A DNA stretch of 19,130 nt, taken from assembly GCA_003519585.1 (NCBI GenBank), contig DOWL01000157.1, forward strand, positions 10,027-29,156, in the 5' to 3' direction. Shown in pieces: positions 7,915 to 14,834 of this stretch. This DNA comes from Nocardioides sp. (GTDB taxonomy: Bacteria; Actinomycetota; Actinomycetes; Propionibacteriales; Nocardioidaceae). The translations under genes were made by a program, and so were the position numbers. Below the pieces are notes generated by a model. That model saw only the letters and a list, made by a program, of their open reading frames with translations. It was not told where the DNA came from and did not search any database. Position 1 is the stretch's first letter, and each line of letters opens with the position of its first letter.

Positions 7915-9786
7915 ATGGCGCCCGGGATGAGAACGCTAGGCGTCGCGCTGGCCCTGACCCTGGGCCTGACCTTGCTCGGAGTGGTGACTGCCACTCCGGC
8001 AGTTGCCGCACCCCCGGACAACAACAATCTCGCGAACGCCGAGGTGATCTCCGAGCCGGGAATCGTCCAGGCCGACACCACTGAGGCGACCCGCGAGTCG
8101 GGTGAGTCCACGAAGATCCCCGCCGACTGTCGGCCGATCGGGCTCACCACTGTCTGGTACGCCTACACCGCGACCAGCAGCGACGTGCTGCGGGTCGACA
8201 CCCTCTCGGACGACCCCGAGGTAGACACGGTGGTCGGGATCTACACCTCGTCCAACGAGGCCGCACCCACGATCGCCTCACTCACCTCACAGCGTTGCAA
8301 CGACCAGGTGGGCGACGGAAACCTGTCCAACGTCCAGATCCGGATGACCGAGGGCAAGGTCTACTTCATCCAGGTCGCCAACTACAACGGAACCGCTCCT
8401 GGACCGGTGCAGCTCTCGCTCACCGTGGGCCCTCCCCCGGCGAACGACGATGTCGCCGGCGCCGACGTCATCGATGCACTCGTCCCGGGTTGGCCCGTGC
8501 ATCCCACGACCGACATGGCGACCCGACAGACCTCGGAGCCACTTGGCTGTCCGGCGGTGAGCAGCAGCGTCTGGTATCGCTGGCGTCCGGACGCGACGGT
8601 CAGTGCGGACATCGAGGCCACCGAACTCGACCCGGAGATGGCCACCGCGGTCAACGTCTACACCGGTCCGGGGCTCACCAACCCCACCTGCGGCGGCACC
8701 GATGTGCAGTTCACGACCCAGCCCGGCCAGACCTACTACGTCCAGGTCGCGGACTCCGGGACGCAGAGCGTGCATGGCCGACCCGGTGCCCGCGACGTGG
8801 TGCTGACCATCTCGCCGCCTCCGGCCAACGACGATCTTGCCGACGCACTACCGATCGACTCTCCCAGCCGGACGGCCATCAACAACACCTTCGCCGATGT
8901 CCAAGCCGGCGAACCCGACTGCGGGACGGCCGATCCGGTGACGCGGACACTCTGGTACACCTACACGCCCGACGCCGACGGCACCCTCCTCGTGGAGACG
9001 AACTCCGCACAAGCCGTCGACACGATGGTCGCCGTCTACACCGGCTCGTCGATCGGCACGCTCGATGAGCGGGCGTGCGACGACGACTCCGGGCCTGGGT
9101 TGCTGTCCAAGCTGACCGTGCCGGTGACCGCCGGTACGACGTACCTCATCCAGACCGGCACCTTCGGCGCCAAAGGCACCTTCGACCTGCGCCTGGGCAG
9201 CGGCACGTCGACCGAACTGACCTCGTCGGCGACCGATCAGACCGTCCGACTCGAGGCCGCGGTCGAGGCCATCTCAGGGGACCCCACCGGCACCGTGCGG
9301 TTCTTCGACGGCGCGGTGTCGAAGGGCACCGCGCCTCTGGTCGCCGGCACCGCGACGCTGACCCTGTCCGGCGTGGCCGGAGGCCAGCACGACTACCACG
9401 CCGAGTTCGAGCCAGCCGACAGCGACTACCTCTTCTCGGAGTCGGCCATCGATTCGGTGACGGTGACCGCGCCGCCGCCCCCGCCGGCACCGGTGACTAC
9501 GGAGACCACAGTGCTCGCACCTGCGAAGGTCTTCGCCGGACGCCGGGCCAAAGTGCGGGTCCTGGTCACCACCGACACCGGCTCAACTGCAACAGGCACG
9601 ATCACGGTCACCATCGGCAAGCGGACCAAGACGGTGCAGTTGGTCAACGGGCGGGCCACGGTCAAGAGCAGCCGGCTCCGCAAGACCGGCAAGGTCGCGG
9701 TGCTGGCGACGTACACCGCCACCAGCACCGCGCTCGCCTCAAGCGACACCGCCAAGATCAAGGTCCGCACCAGGCGCAATACCTAG
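7915..9786 (+). CDS. Secreted repeat protein: three PPC-like beta domains plus two Ig-like domains
   Basis: A 623-residue exported protein of unknown function. The signal peptide ends at AVA/A (about residue 31), and ATG 7927 (MRTLG...) is an equally good start. Three repeats of about 130 residues follow (33-171, 173-300, 301-428). Each begins with an (A/N)N(D/N)(D/N)xA motif, then has VWY or LWY, a D-T-V-x-(V/I)YT strand, and near its end a TYxxQ strand. This resembles bacterial pre-peptidase C-terminal-like beta-sandwiches. An Ig-like domain (430-518) with GTVRFFDG, a Pro-rich linker (519-527) and a basic Ig-like domain (528-618) complete it. There is no sortase signal, C-terminal TM or enzymatic motif, so it is probably released or loosely wall-bound. 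It starts 15 bp after accE. A/T-ending codons look commoner than in accD. Confidence 0.88.
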   Translation: MAPGMRTLGVALALTLGLTLLGVVTATPAVAAPPDNNNLANAEVISEPGIVQADTTEATRESGESTKIPADCRPIGLTTVWYAYTATSSDVLRVDTLSDDPEVDTVVGIYTSSNEAAPTIASLTSQRCNDQVGDGNLSNVQIRMTEGKVYFIQVANYNGTAPGPVQLSLTVGPPPANDDVAGADVIDALVPGWPVHPTTDMATRQTSEPLGCPAVSSSVWYRWRPDATVSADIEATELDPEMATAVNVYTGPGLTNPTCGGTDVQFTTQPGQTYYVQVADSGTQSVHGRPGARDVVLTISPPPANDDLADALPIDSPSRTAINNTFADVQAGEPDCGTADPVTRTLWYTYTPDADGTLLVETNSAQAVDTMVAVYTGSSIGTLDERACDDDSGPGLLSKLTVPVTAGTTYLIQTGTFGAKGTFDLRLGSGTSTELTSSATDQTVRLEAAVEAISGDPTGTVRFFDGAVSKGTAPLVAGTATLTLSGVAGGQHDYHAEFEPADSDYLFSESAIDSVTVTAPPPPPAPVTTETTVLAPAKVFAGRRAKVRVLVTTDTGSTATGTITVTIGKRTKTVQLVNGRATVKSSRLRKTGKVAVLATYTATSTALASSDTAKIKVRTRRNT

Positions 9787-9848
9787 GCGGCGCTGGCTGC
9801 GGTCCGGCGGCCGTTGCGCGGTGACTTCCCTGCGGCCCGAGGCTCCAG

Positions 9849-11270
9849 CTACACAGCTCTACGTGACCGGCCAGGCGCGAACGCCGCCGCGATCACACCC
9901 AACGCCACGGCGGCGGCACCGGTGAGCAGCGCTGCGCCGATGGCTCCGTCGTAGCCGAGCGGGCTGATCTCGCCACCGTGGCCGAGGAAGACGGCGGTCA
10001 GCAGCGCGATGCCGAAGGCGACGCCGAACTCGCGGACGGTGGAGTTGGAGGAGCTCGCGACGGCGAAGTCGCTGTCCGGCAGGCCCTGGAGCACCGCGGT
10101 GGCGCTCGGGGCGAAGGTGAGGCCCATCCCGATCCCGGCCATCGCGAGCGGCACGACGAACGCGGAGTACGGCGACCCGTTCTCGGTCAGCCACGCGAAC
10201 CAGACCAGCGACGCCGTCTGGAGCGTGAGACCGACGACGAGCAGGGCACGCACGCCGGTGCGGTTGACCAGAGCGCCCGCGATCGGGGCGACCACCATCG
10301 GCGCAGCGGTCCACGGCAGGGTCCGGATGCCGGCCTCGAGCGGGCTGTAGCCCTGCACGACCTGGAGGTACTGCGCGAGCAGGAAGACCGCGCCGAACAT
10401 CCCGATGGTGAAGGTCAGGCTGACGATGTTGGCAACCGTGAACCCACGCGAGGAGAACAGCCGCAGCGGCAGCACGGCGTAGGAGCGCCGCCAGGCCCAC
10501 GCGACGTACGCCGGGACGAGTAGCGCAGCCACGACCAGCGGACCGAGCACCATGGGCGAGGTCCAACCGTCGTCGTTGCCGTGCACGATGCCCCAGATGC
10601 CGAGGAAGACCGCGCCGCCGAGCATCGCCGTACCGACCAGGTCGAGCCGCTGCCAGGTGCCGCGCGACTCGCGCACGGCGATCAGCAGCAGCGGCAGTGC
10701 GACCACGGCGACCGGGACGTTGAGCCAGAAGATCGCCTGCCAGCTGACGCCCTCGACGACCGCGCCGCCGACGACCGGCCCGAGCGCGACACCGAGCCCG
10801 GAGACGCCGCCCCAGATGCCGATGGCGGCGGCCCGCAGGTGCTCGGGCACCGACGAGGCGAGCAGGGTCAGCGAGAGCGGCATGATCGCCGCGGCGCCGA
10901 GCCCCTGCACCGCACGGGCGGCGATCAGCGCCTCCGAACTGGTGCTGAGCGCCGAGGCGATCGAGGCGAGGGTGAAGACGGTCAGCCCGGCGATCATCAT
11001 CCGGCGGCGGCCGAGCCGGTCGCCGAGCGTGGCCGCGGGGAGCATGAAGGTGGCGAAGGCCAGGGTGTAGGCGTTCATGAACCACGACAGTTGGCCGACC
11101 GTGGAGCCCAGGTCGGCCCGGATCACCGGCAGGGCGCTGGTCATCACCAGGTTGTCGAGGGTCGCCATGAACATCGGCAGCGAGGCGGCCACGACCGCCA
11201 GCCACACGGGGACGCGGCGCCCGGCCGCGCGGGGTGCCGCCGCGGGGGTGGCTTCGAGGGTGGTCGACAT
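9849..11270 (-). CDS. MFS drug exporter, DHA2 (14-TM, EmrB/QacA-like) family
   Basis: A 473-residue proton-driven exporter of small toxic compounds or metabolites. The start ATG 11270 is fixed by AGGAG 5 nt upstream; the open frame extends 19 codons further, without support. Family motifs are present: the first-helix motif LDNLVMTSALP with Asp39, motif A as GDRLGRRR (83-90), motif B with R119 and QGLGAAA (122-128), and motif C as a Gly-rich run ending GPVVGG (154-169). About 14 hydrophobic segments fit the DHA2 subfamily. It is divergent from a TetR-type gene across 84 bp containing an inverted repeat, the usual layout for an efflux pump and its repressor. The substrate cannot be told from sequence. 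It converges with the secreted gene at 9786 across 62 bp, where I see no convincing terminator. Confidence 0.93.
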   Translation of the reverse strand: MSTTLEATPAAAPRAAGRRVPVWLAVVAASLPMFMATLDNLVMTSALPVIRADLGSTVGQLSWFMNAYTLAFATFMLPAATLGDRLGRRRMMIAGLTVFTLASIASALSTSSEALIAARAVQGLGAAAIMPLSLTLLASSVPEHLRAAAIGIWGGVSGLGVALGPVVGGAVVEGVSWQAIFWLNVPVAVVALPLLLIAVRESRGTWQRLDLVGTAMLGGAVFLGIWGIVHGNDDGWTSPMVLGPLVVAALLVPAYVAWAWRRSYAVLPLRLFSSRGFTVANIVSLTFTIGMFGAVFLLAQYLQVVQGYSPLEAGIRTLPWTAAPMVVAPIAGALVNRTGVRALLVVGLTLQTASLVWFAWLTENGSPYSAFVVPLAMAGIGMGLTFAPSATAVLQGLPDSDFAVASSSNSTVREFGVAFGIALLTAVFLGHGGEISPLGYDGAIGAALLTGAAAVALGVIAAAFAPGRSRRAV

Positions 11271-11275
11271 CTCGG

Positions 11276-11280
11276 CTCCT
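11276..11280 (-). promoter_or_regulatory. Shine-Dalgarno AGGAG deciding the MFS start
   Basis: AGGAG on the minus strand lies 5 nt before ATG 11270. It is the clearest ribosome-binding site in the window and rules against the upstream in-frame start at 11327. Confidence 0.8.
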
Positions 11281-11306
11281 GACTCGAGAACAAGAAGGCA
11301 TTGAAT

Positions 11307-11335
11307 GATTACTTCGCTCTCGACCATAAGTAATC
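11307..11335. promoter_or_regulatory. Inverted repeat, candidate TetR operator
   Basis: GATTACTT (11307-11314) and AAGTAATC (11328-11335) form perfect 8-bp arms with a 13-bp spacer. The site lies in the divergent gap and overlaps the probable -35 of the regulator gene. This AT-rich palindrome is conspicuous in such GC-rich DNA. Binding by the adjacent TetR protein is inferred from the layout. Confidence 0.65.
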
Positions 11336-11347
11336 GACTGATAACCT
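11320..11347 (+). promoter_or_regulatory. Promoter of the TetR gene, probably leaderless
   Basis: TCGACC (-35-like, 11320-11325), a 16-bp spacer and TAACCT (-10, 11342-11347) precede GTG 11355 by 7 nt, so the mRNA would begin at or one base before the start codon. No Shine-Dalgarno is present. The operator candidate overlaps the -35, consistent with autorepression. Confidence 0.5.
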
Positions 11348-11354
11348 GTCAACC

Positions 11355-11951
11355 GTGGCTGAGAAATCGAGCACCCGAATGAACGCCGATGACCGTCGCG
11401 AGCTGGTGCTCACGGCCGCGACCCGCGCGTTCGCCCAGGGCGGGTACGCCGGCACCAGCACCGACGCGGTCGCCAAGGAGGCCGGCGTCTCCCAGCCCTA
11501 CGTCGTGCGCATCTTCGGCACCAAGCGGCAGCTGTTCCTCGAGGTGCTCGGGCTCACCTGCGCCCAGATCCAGCACACCTTCGCGACGGTCATCGCCGAG
11601 GGCTTCGACCCCGACAGCGACGACGACTGGGGCCGGCTCGGCCTCGCCTACACCGAACTGCTGCGCGACCGCGACCTGCTCATGGTCCTGATGCACGGGT
11701 TCGCGGCCGGGAACGACGACGAGATCGCCGCCTGCGCGCGCACCGGCATGGGCTCGATCTTCGCCACCGTGATGTCCACCGGCTGCTCCGAGGAGCGGGC
11801 GGAGGAGTTCGTCGCGCAGGGCATGCTGCTCAACGTGATGCTCTCCATGCGTGCCCCTGAGCACCTGGACGAGGTCTCTGAGCTGACCCCCCTCACCCGC
11901 TGCGCCTTCGGCGACGCGCTCCCGTTGCTGACGAACCCATCTGGCGGTTGA
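11355..11951 (+). CDS. TetR/AcrR-family transcriptional regulator
   Basis: A 198-residue regulator starting at GTG 11355. The N-terminal DNA-binding domain occupies about residues 12-58: helix 1 (RRELVLTAATRAFAQGGY) is followed by a helix-turn-helix in which TSTDAVAKEAGVSQPYVVRIF carries the recognition helix, then the family's K-x-x-L-F-x-x-V end. The remaining helical part should bind a ligand and dimerise. It is divergent from the MFS exporter, so it probably represses that gene and its own through the inverted repeat in the 84-bp gap, releasing when the exported compound binds. The ligand is unknown. The secreted paralogue begins 87 bp downstream on the same strand; whether TetR also controls it cannot be told. 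Confidence 0.93.
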   Translation: MAEKSSTRMNADDRRELVLTAATRAFAQGGYAGTSTDAVAKEAGVSQPYVVRIFGTKRQLFLEVLGLTCAQIQHTFATVIAEGFDPDSDDDWGRLGLAYTELLRDRDLLMVLMHGFAAGNDDEIAACARTGMGSIFATVMSTGCSEERAEEFVAQGMLLNVMLSMRAPEHLDEVSELTPLTRCAFGDALPLLTNPSGG

Positions 11952-12024
11952 GTTTCGCCGTACAGCGCAATGTCTAGCACCAGCGCGCACGATTCAGCGC
12001 TCTCCGGTGCCATCCGTGACGAAC

Positions 12025-12036
12025 GAACCTAGGTTC
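12025..12036. promoter_or_regulatory. Perfect 12-bp palindrome upstream of the second secreted gene
   Basis: GAACCTAGGTTC is a perfect palindrome in the gap after the TetR gene. It contains TAGGTT (12030-12035), a TANNNT -10-like box. If that box is used, transcription starts near 12042, which would favour ATG 12066 over GTG 12039 as the start of the secreted gene. It could be an operator or chance. Confidence 0.4.
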
Positions 12037-12038
12037 TG

Positions 12039-13625
12039 GTGTCTCGTCGTAGAGGGATGGGACCCATGACTGTTCAGAGCACACTGATCGCGATCGTCGC
12101 GGCCGGCCTCGGCCTGTCGACGCTCAGTCTGGCCACGGCCGGCCCCGCGTCCGCGGTGCCGGCTAACGACAACCTCGCCAACGCTTTCCAACTGACCAGC
12201 CTCGATTCCATGGTGAACGTCTCCACCGACGGCGCCACCGTCGAGCCCGGGGAGACCCGGCCCTTCACGCCCGGAAATCCCTACCAGACCGTCTGGTACA
12301 AGTTCGTCTCGTCCGCGCCCCAGATGGTCGTCTTCTCGACCATGAGCCTGGGCGACAACCCCGACACGGTGCTCACGCTGTACAAAGGCCCGGCAAGCGG
12401 TGCGACCATCGCAAGCCTCACCCCCATCGATGGCGACGACGACGGCCCCGGAAAGTTCTCCTCCGTCGGTGAGGTGGTCGATGGGAACACGACGTACTAC
12501 CTCCAGGTCGATCTTCACGACAACACGTCCCCACCGGGCAGTTTCGGACTCGAGATGATGCTCCAACCCATTGGCCCGGAAGGCCTGGCCGCCAACGACG
12601 ACCTCGCCTCGGCGGCCAGGCTCGTCCCACGCATCAATCCCAAAGTCGACACCCGGTCGGCGACCACCGTGCCGAACGAGCCACAGCAGCCCGAGTGTGT
12701 CGATCCCGGCCCGATCCACAATTCCGTCTGGTACCGCTATCGCGCGACCACTGACGGCAGCGTGACCTTCGAGACGACCGGCGCCATCGACTCCGCACTC
12801 AACATCTGGTCAGGCCCGGCCCATGCCACCGCCGACCAACTCATCCCCGTGGGTTGCGCACGCAACGGCGCAGGCGACAGCGAGTACCAGCTCATCGGCG
12901 TGCCCGGCACCACCTATTACGCGCAGGTCAGCTCGACGACCACCACCGGCTCGCCGCGCTTCATCTTCTCCGCCGAGCAAGGCGGCTGGGACCAGCAATC
13001 CAAGGTCACCGGCACCGGTGCCGTGAGTGGCGACGCCCTCAACCTCGACGCCACCGTCACTCCGGATCCCAGCGCAGGCATCACCCCCCAGCCCGTCTCT
13101 GGTGCAGTCGAGTTTCTGGAGAACGGCATCCCTCTCGGCTCGGTGCCACTCACCGGCTCCACTGCGCGGTTGTCCATCCAGCGACCCGCGACTGGCACCC
13201 ACACCTACCTCGTCCTCTTCCTCAGCGACGACCGGTCCACGGCAGATGCCTTCCGCACCTTCACGGTTCGTGTTCCACCACCGCCTTCCGCGCCCAAGCA
13301 AGCCTCGGCCCTGGCGATCAAGGCACCGAAAGAGCTCACCCTCCGGGCGCCCGATCGCCCACACGGCCCATTCCACATCACGCCGAAGCGGGTCAAGATC
13401 ACCGCGAGCGTCTCCGCGGCGGGCCGCACACCGACCGGGACGGTCACCTTCAGGTACCGCACGAAGACCGTCACCGCCCCGCTGACCAACGGGTCCGCCA
13501 CCGCCACGATCACCATTCGGAGGCCGAGATTGGCGAGGATCGCGATCAGCTACGACGGCGACGCATACACCCAGGTCACGAGCGGCTCGGCCACGATCAA
13601 GGTAAAGCTCGCCGGTCACCGATGA
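12039..13625 (+). CDS. Secreted repeat protein: two PPC-like beta domains plus two Ig-like domains
   Basis: A 528-residue exported paralogue of the protein at 7915-9786 with one repeat fewer. The signal peptide ends at ASA/V (about 39). Repeat 1 covers 41-176 (starts PANDNLANA) and repeat 2 covers 184-311 (starts AANDDLASA), each with VWYKF/VWYRY, a D-x-x-L strand and a TTYYxQV end. Next are an Ig-like domain (320-412) with GAVEFLENG, a PPPP linker (413-416) and a basic C-terminal Ig-like domain (425-524). The start is uncertain: GTG 12039 gives an n-region with three Arg, whereas ATG 12066 has AGAGGG 9 nt upstream but no positive charge. No anchor or enzymatic motif is seen, and the function is unknown. 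Maf begins only 7 bp after the stop, so the two may share a transcript. Confidence 0.87.
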   Translation: MSRRRGMGPMTVQSTLIAIVAAGLGLSTLSLATAGPASAVPANDNLANAFQLTSLDSMVNVSTDGATVEPGETRPFTPGNPYQTVWYKFVSSAPQMVVFSTMSLGDNPDTVLTLYKGPASGATIASLTPIDGDDDGPGKFSSVGEVVDGNTTYYLQVDLHDNTSPPGSFGLEMMLQPIGPEGLAANDDLASAARLVPRINPKVDTRSATTVPNEPQQPECVDPGPIHNSVWYRYRATTDGSVTFETTGAIDSALNIWSGPAHATADQLIPVGCARNGAGDSEYQLIGVPGTTYYAQVSSTTTTGSPRFIFSAEQGGWDQQSKVTGTGAVSGDALNLDATVTPDPSAGITPQPVSGAVEFLENGIPLGSVPLTGSTARLSIQRPATGTHTYLVLFLSDDRSTADAFRTFTVRVPPPPSAPKQASALAIKAPKELTLRAPDRPHGPFHITPKRVKITASVSAAGRTPTGTVTFRYRTKTVTAPLTNGSATATITIRRPRLARIAISYDGDAYTQVTSGSATIKVKLAGHR

Positions 13626-13632
13626 TGGGACG

Positions 13633-14244
13633 GTGACCACACTCGTCCTCGCCTCGCAGTCCCCCGCCCGGCTCGCCACGCTGCGCGCTGCTGGCGTCGA
13701 GCCGGTGGTGATCGTCTCCGGGGTCGACGAGGACCAGCTCGGCCCACTCCCTCCGGCCGAGCTGGCCCTGCAGCTCGCGGAGCTCAAGTGCGCCGCCGTG
13801 GCGACTCGCGACGACGTACCGGACGGTGCGCTGGTGCTCGGCTGCGACTCGGTGCTGGAGTTGGACGGCGAGGCGCTTGGCAAGCCACTCACCGCCGACG
13901 AGGCCACCCGGCGGTGGCAGGCGATGCGCGGGCGGTCCGGCGTCCTGCTCACCGGGCACTCGCTCCGCGACACGGCCACCGGCCACGTCGCGTCGGCCAC
14001 CGCCGCCACCACGGTGCACTTCGCCGAGGTCAGCGACGCCGAGATCGCGGCGTACGTCGCCAGTGGGGAGCCGCTGCACGTCGCCGGTGCCTTCACGGTC
14101 GACGGCCTCGGCGGTGCGTTCGTGACCGGGATCGAAGGAGACCACCACAACGTGGTGGGCGTCAGTCTGCCTCTGGTCCGAGAACTCCTGGCGGAATTGG
14201 GCCGCTTGTGGACCGACCTCTGGCCAGCGACGCCGACTCGTTGA
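13633..14244 (+). CDS. maf: Maf-family nucleoside triphosphate pyrophosphatase
   Basis: A 203-residue cytosolic house-cleaning enzyme that hydrolyses non-canonical or pyrimidine NTPs to NMP and pyrophosphate. The N-terminal signature ASQSPAR (7-13) is clear. It is followed by GCDSVLELDG with the catalytic-site Asp72, LGKP with Lys84, and GEP...AGAFTVDG with Asp157. The last motif, IEGDHHNVVGVSLP (167-180), is the family's conserved C-terminal segment. Length is typical. The start is GTG 13633, with a GGGA run a few nt upstream, 7 bp after the secreted gene. In mycobacteria maf directly follows accE5, so its displacement here marks the right end of the inserted block. The last 83 bp overlap gtrA on the other strand. 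Exact nucleotide preference is not determined. Confidence 0.94.
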   Translation: MTTLVLASQSPARLATLRAAGVEPVVIVSGVDEDQLGPLPPAELALQLAELKCAAVATRDDVPDGALVLGCDSVLELDGEALGKPLTADEATRRWQAMRGRSGVLLTGHSLRDTATGHVASATAATTVHFAEVSDAEIAAYVASGEPLHVAGAFTVDGLGGAFVTGIEGDHHNVVGVSLPLVRELLAELGRLWTDLWPATPTR

Positions 14245-14758
14245 CCGAGCCTGCGTCGCCGTCGAGGTACTCGACGTCGTCGACCAATCCCGGCTCGTCG
14301 TAGATCTCGACGAGGCTGATCGGGCGCTTGAAGACGAAGGTGCGGAACAGCAGGAACCGCGCGCACAGCCCGAGCACCAGGCCGATCACGTTGGCCGCCA
14401 GGTTGTCCGAGAACGGGTCGTCGCGGCCGAGCACGTCGCGGCTGATCGCCAGGCAGCCGATCGGGATCAGCATGGTCAGCAGGTTGATGGCGACGAACGT
14501 CGTCAGCCCGCCGTCGGACGTCACCGGCGGGCGGTCGCGGAAGGCCCAGTGCCGGCTGCCGTAGTAGCTGACCCCCATGCCGACACTGTTGGCGAAGATG
14601 AACGCCCCGATCGGCTGATCGGCGAGCAGCGCGTGGTCGCCGGTGTTGAAGCCATGCACAAGCAGGTTGAAGATGACCAGCGCCACGATCGTGGCCGCTC
14701 CACCGACAGCGAGGAACCGGCCCACCTCAGCGATGAAGCGCTGCGTCCGGTCCGACAT
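14162..14758 (-). CDS. GtrA-family four-TM membrane protein
   Basis: A 198-residue GtrA-like protein; the family is thought to help move polyprenyl-linked sugars across the membrane for glycosylation of surface polymers. Four hydrophobic segments lie at about 15-34, 50-66, 86-105 and 122-141, with the family motifs SRHWAFRD (68-75) and RFLLFRTFVFKR (134-145). After the core there is an acidic then Ser/Pro-rich tail (147-198), unusual for the family and encoded partly opposite maf. ATG 14758 is chosen because the core begins there and TAGCAT lies 7 nt upstream; the open frame extends further but reads across the nucleotidyltransferase gene. A GtrA-type protein near birA and fadE25 is also known in mycobacteria (Rv3277, from memory). 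Confidence 0.9.
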   Translation of the reverse strand: MSDRTQRFIAEVGRFLAVGGAATIVALVIFNLLVHGFNTGDHALLADQPIGAFIFANSVGMGVSYYGSRHWAFRDRPPVTSDGGLTTFVAINLLTMLIPIGCLAISRDVLGRDDPFSDNLAANVIGLVLGLCARFLLFRTFVFKRPISLVEIYDEPGLVDDVEYLDGDAGSVNESASLARGRSTSGPIPPGVLGPEAD

Positions 14759-14765
14759 GGCCCCG

Positions 14766-14771
14766 ATGCTA
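14766..14771 (-). promoter_or_regulatory. -10-like box TAGCAT before gtrA
   Basis: TAGCAT on the minus strand ends 7 nt before ATG 14758, the same spacing as the boxes before the TetR gene and fadE. A 6-bp hairpin (TGGCCC 14758-14763 with GGGCCA 14774-14779) surrounds the start. A GGGG run at 14761-14764, 2 nt before the ATG, is too close to be a good Shine-Dalgarno. Confidence 0.35.
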
Positions 14772-14789
14772 AAGGGCCACCGCGCCGGA

Positions 14790-14813
14790 CCGCGGCTACT
14801 CGTCTCGCCGCGG
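14790..14813 (-). terminator. GC hairpin after the nucleotidyltransferase gene
   Basis: CCGCGGC (14790-14796) and GCCGCGG (14807-14813) form a perfect 7-bp stem with a 10-nt loop, about 20 bp beyond the nucleotidyltransferase stop and before gtrA. There is no U tract, common for actinobacterial terminators, so function is uncertain. Confidence 0.4.
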
Positions 14814-14834
14814 GTGTCATCGTGCGCCGGGGTG

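Noticed and set aside
9787..9848. Possible terminator between the convergent secreted and MFS genes
   Set aside because: Only a GGCCG/CGGCC pairing with a long loop was found, with no U tract, which is not enough in DNA this GC-rich.
9859..11352. 497-residue open frame on the minus strand overlapping the MFS gene
   Set aside because: It is the same strand in another frame, rich in Arg/Ala/Gly, while the MFS frame has all family motifs and an AGGAG ribosome-binding site.
9781..12033. ACCTAGG at 9781-9787 and again at 12027-12033, flanking the MFS/TetR pair as possible target-site duplications
   Set aside because: A 7-bp match is expected about once by chance in this length, one copy includes a stop codon, and there is no inverted terminal repeat or transposase.
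12810..14366. 518-residue open frame on the minus strand
   Set aside because: It runs opposite the secreted protein and maf, both supported by motifs, and is Ser/Arg/Pro-rich with no domain.
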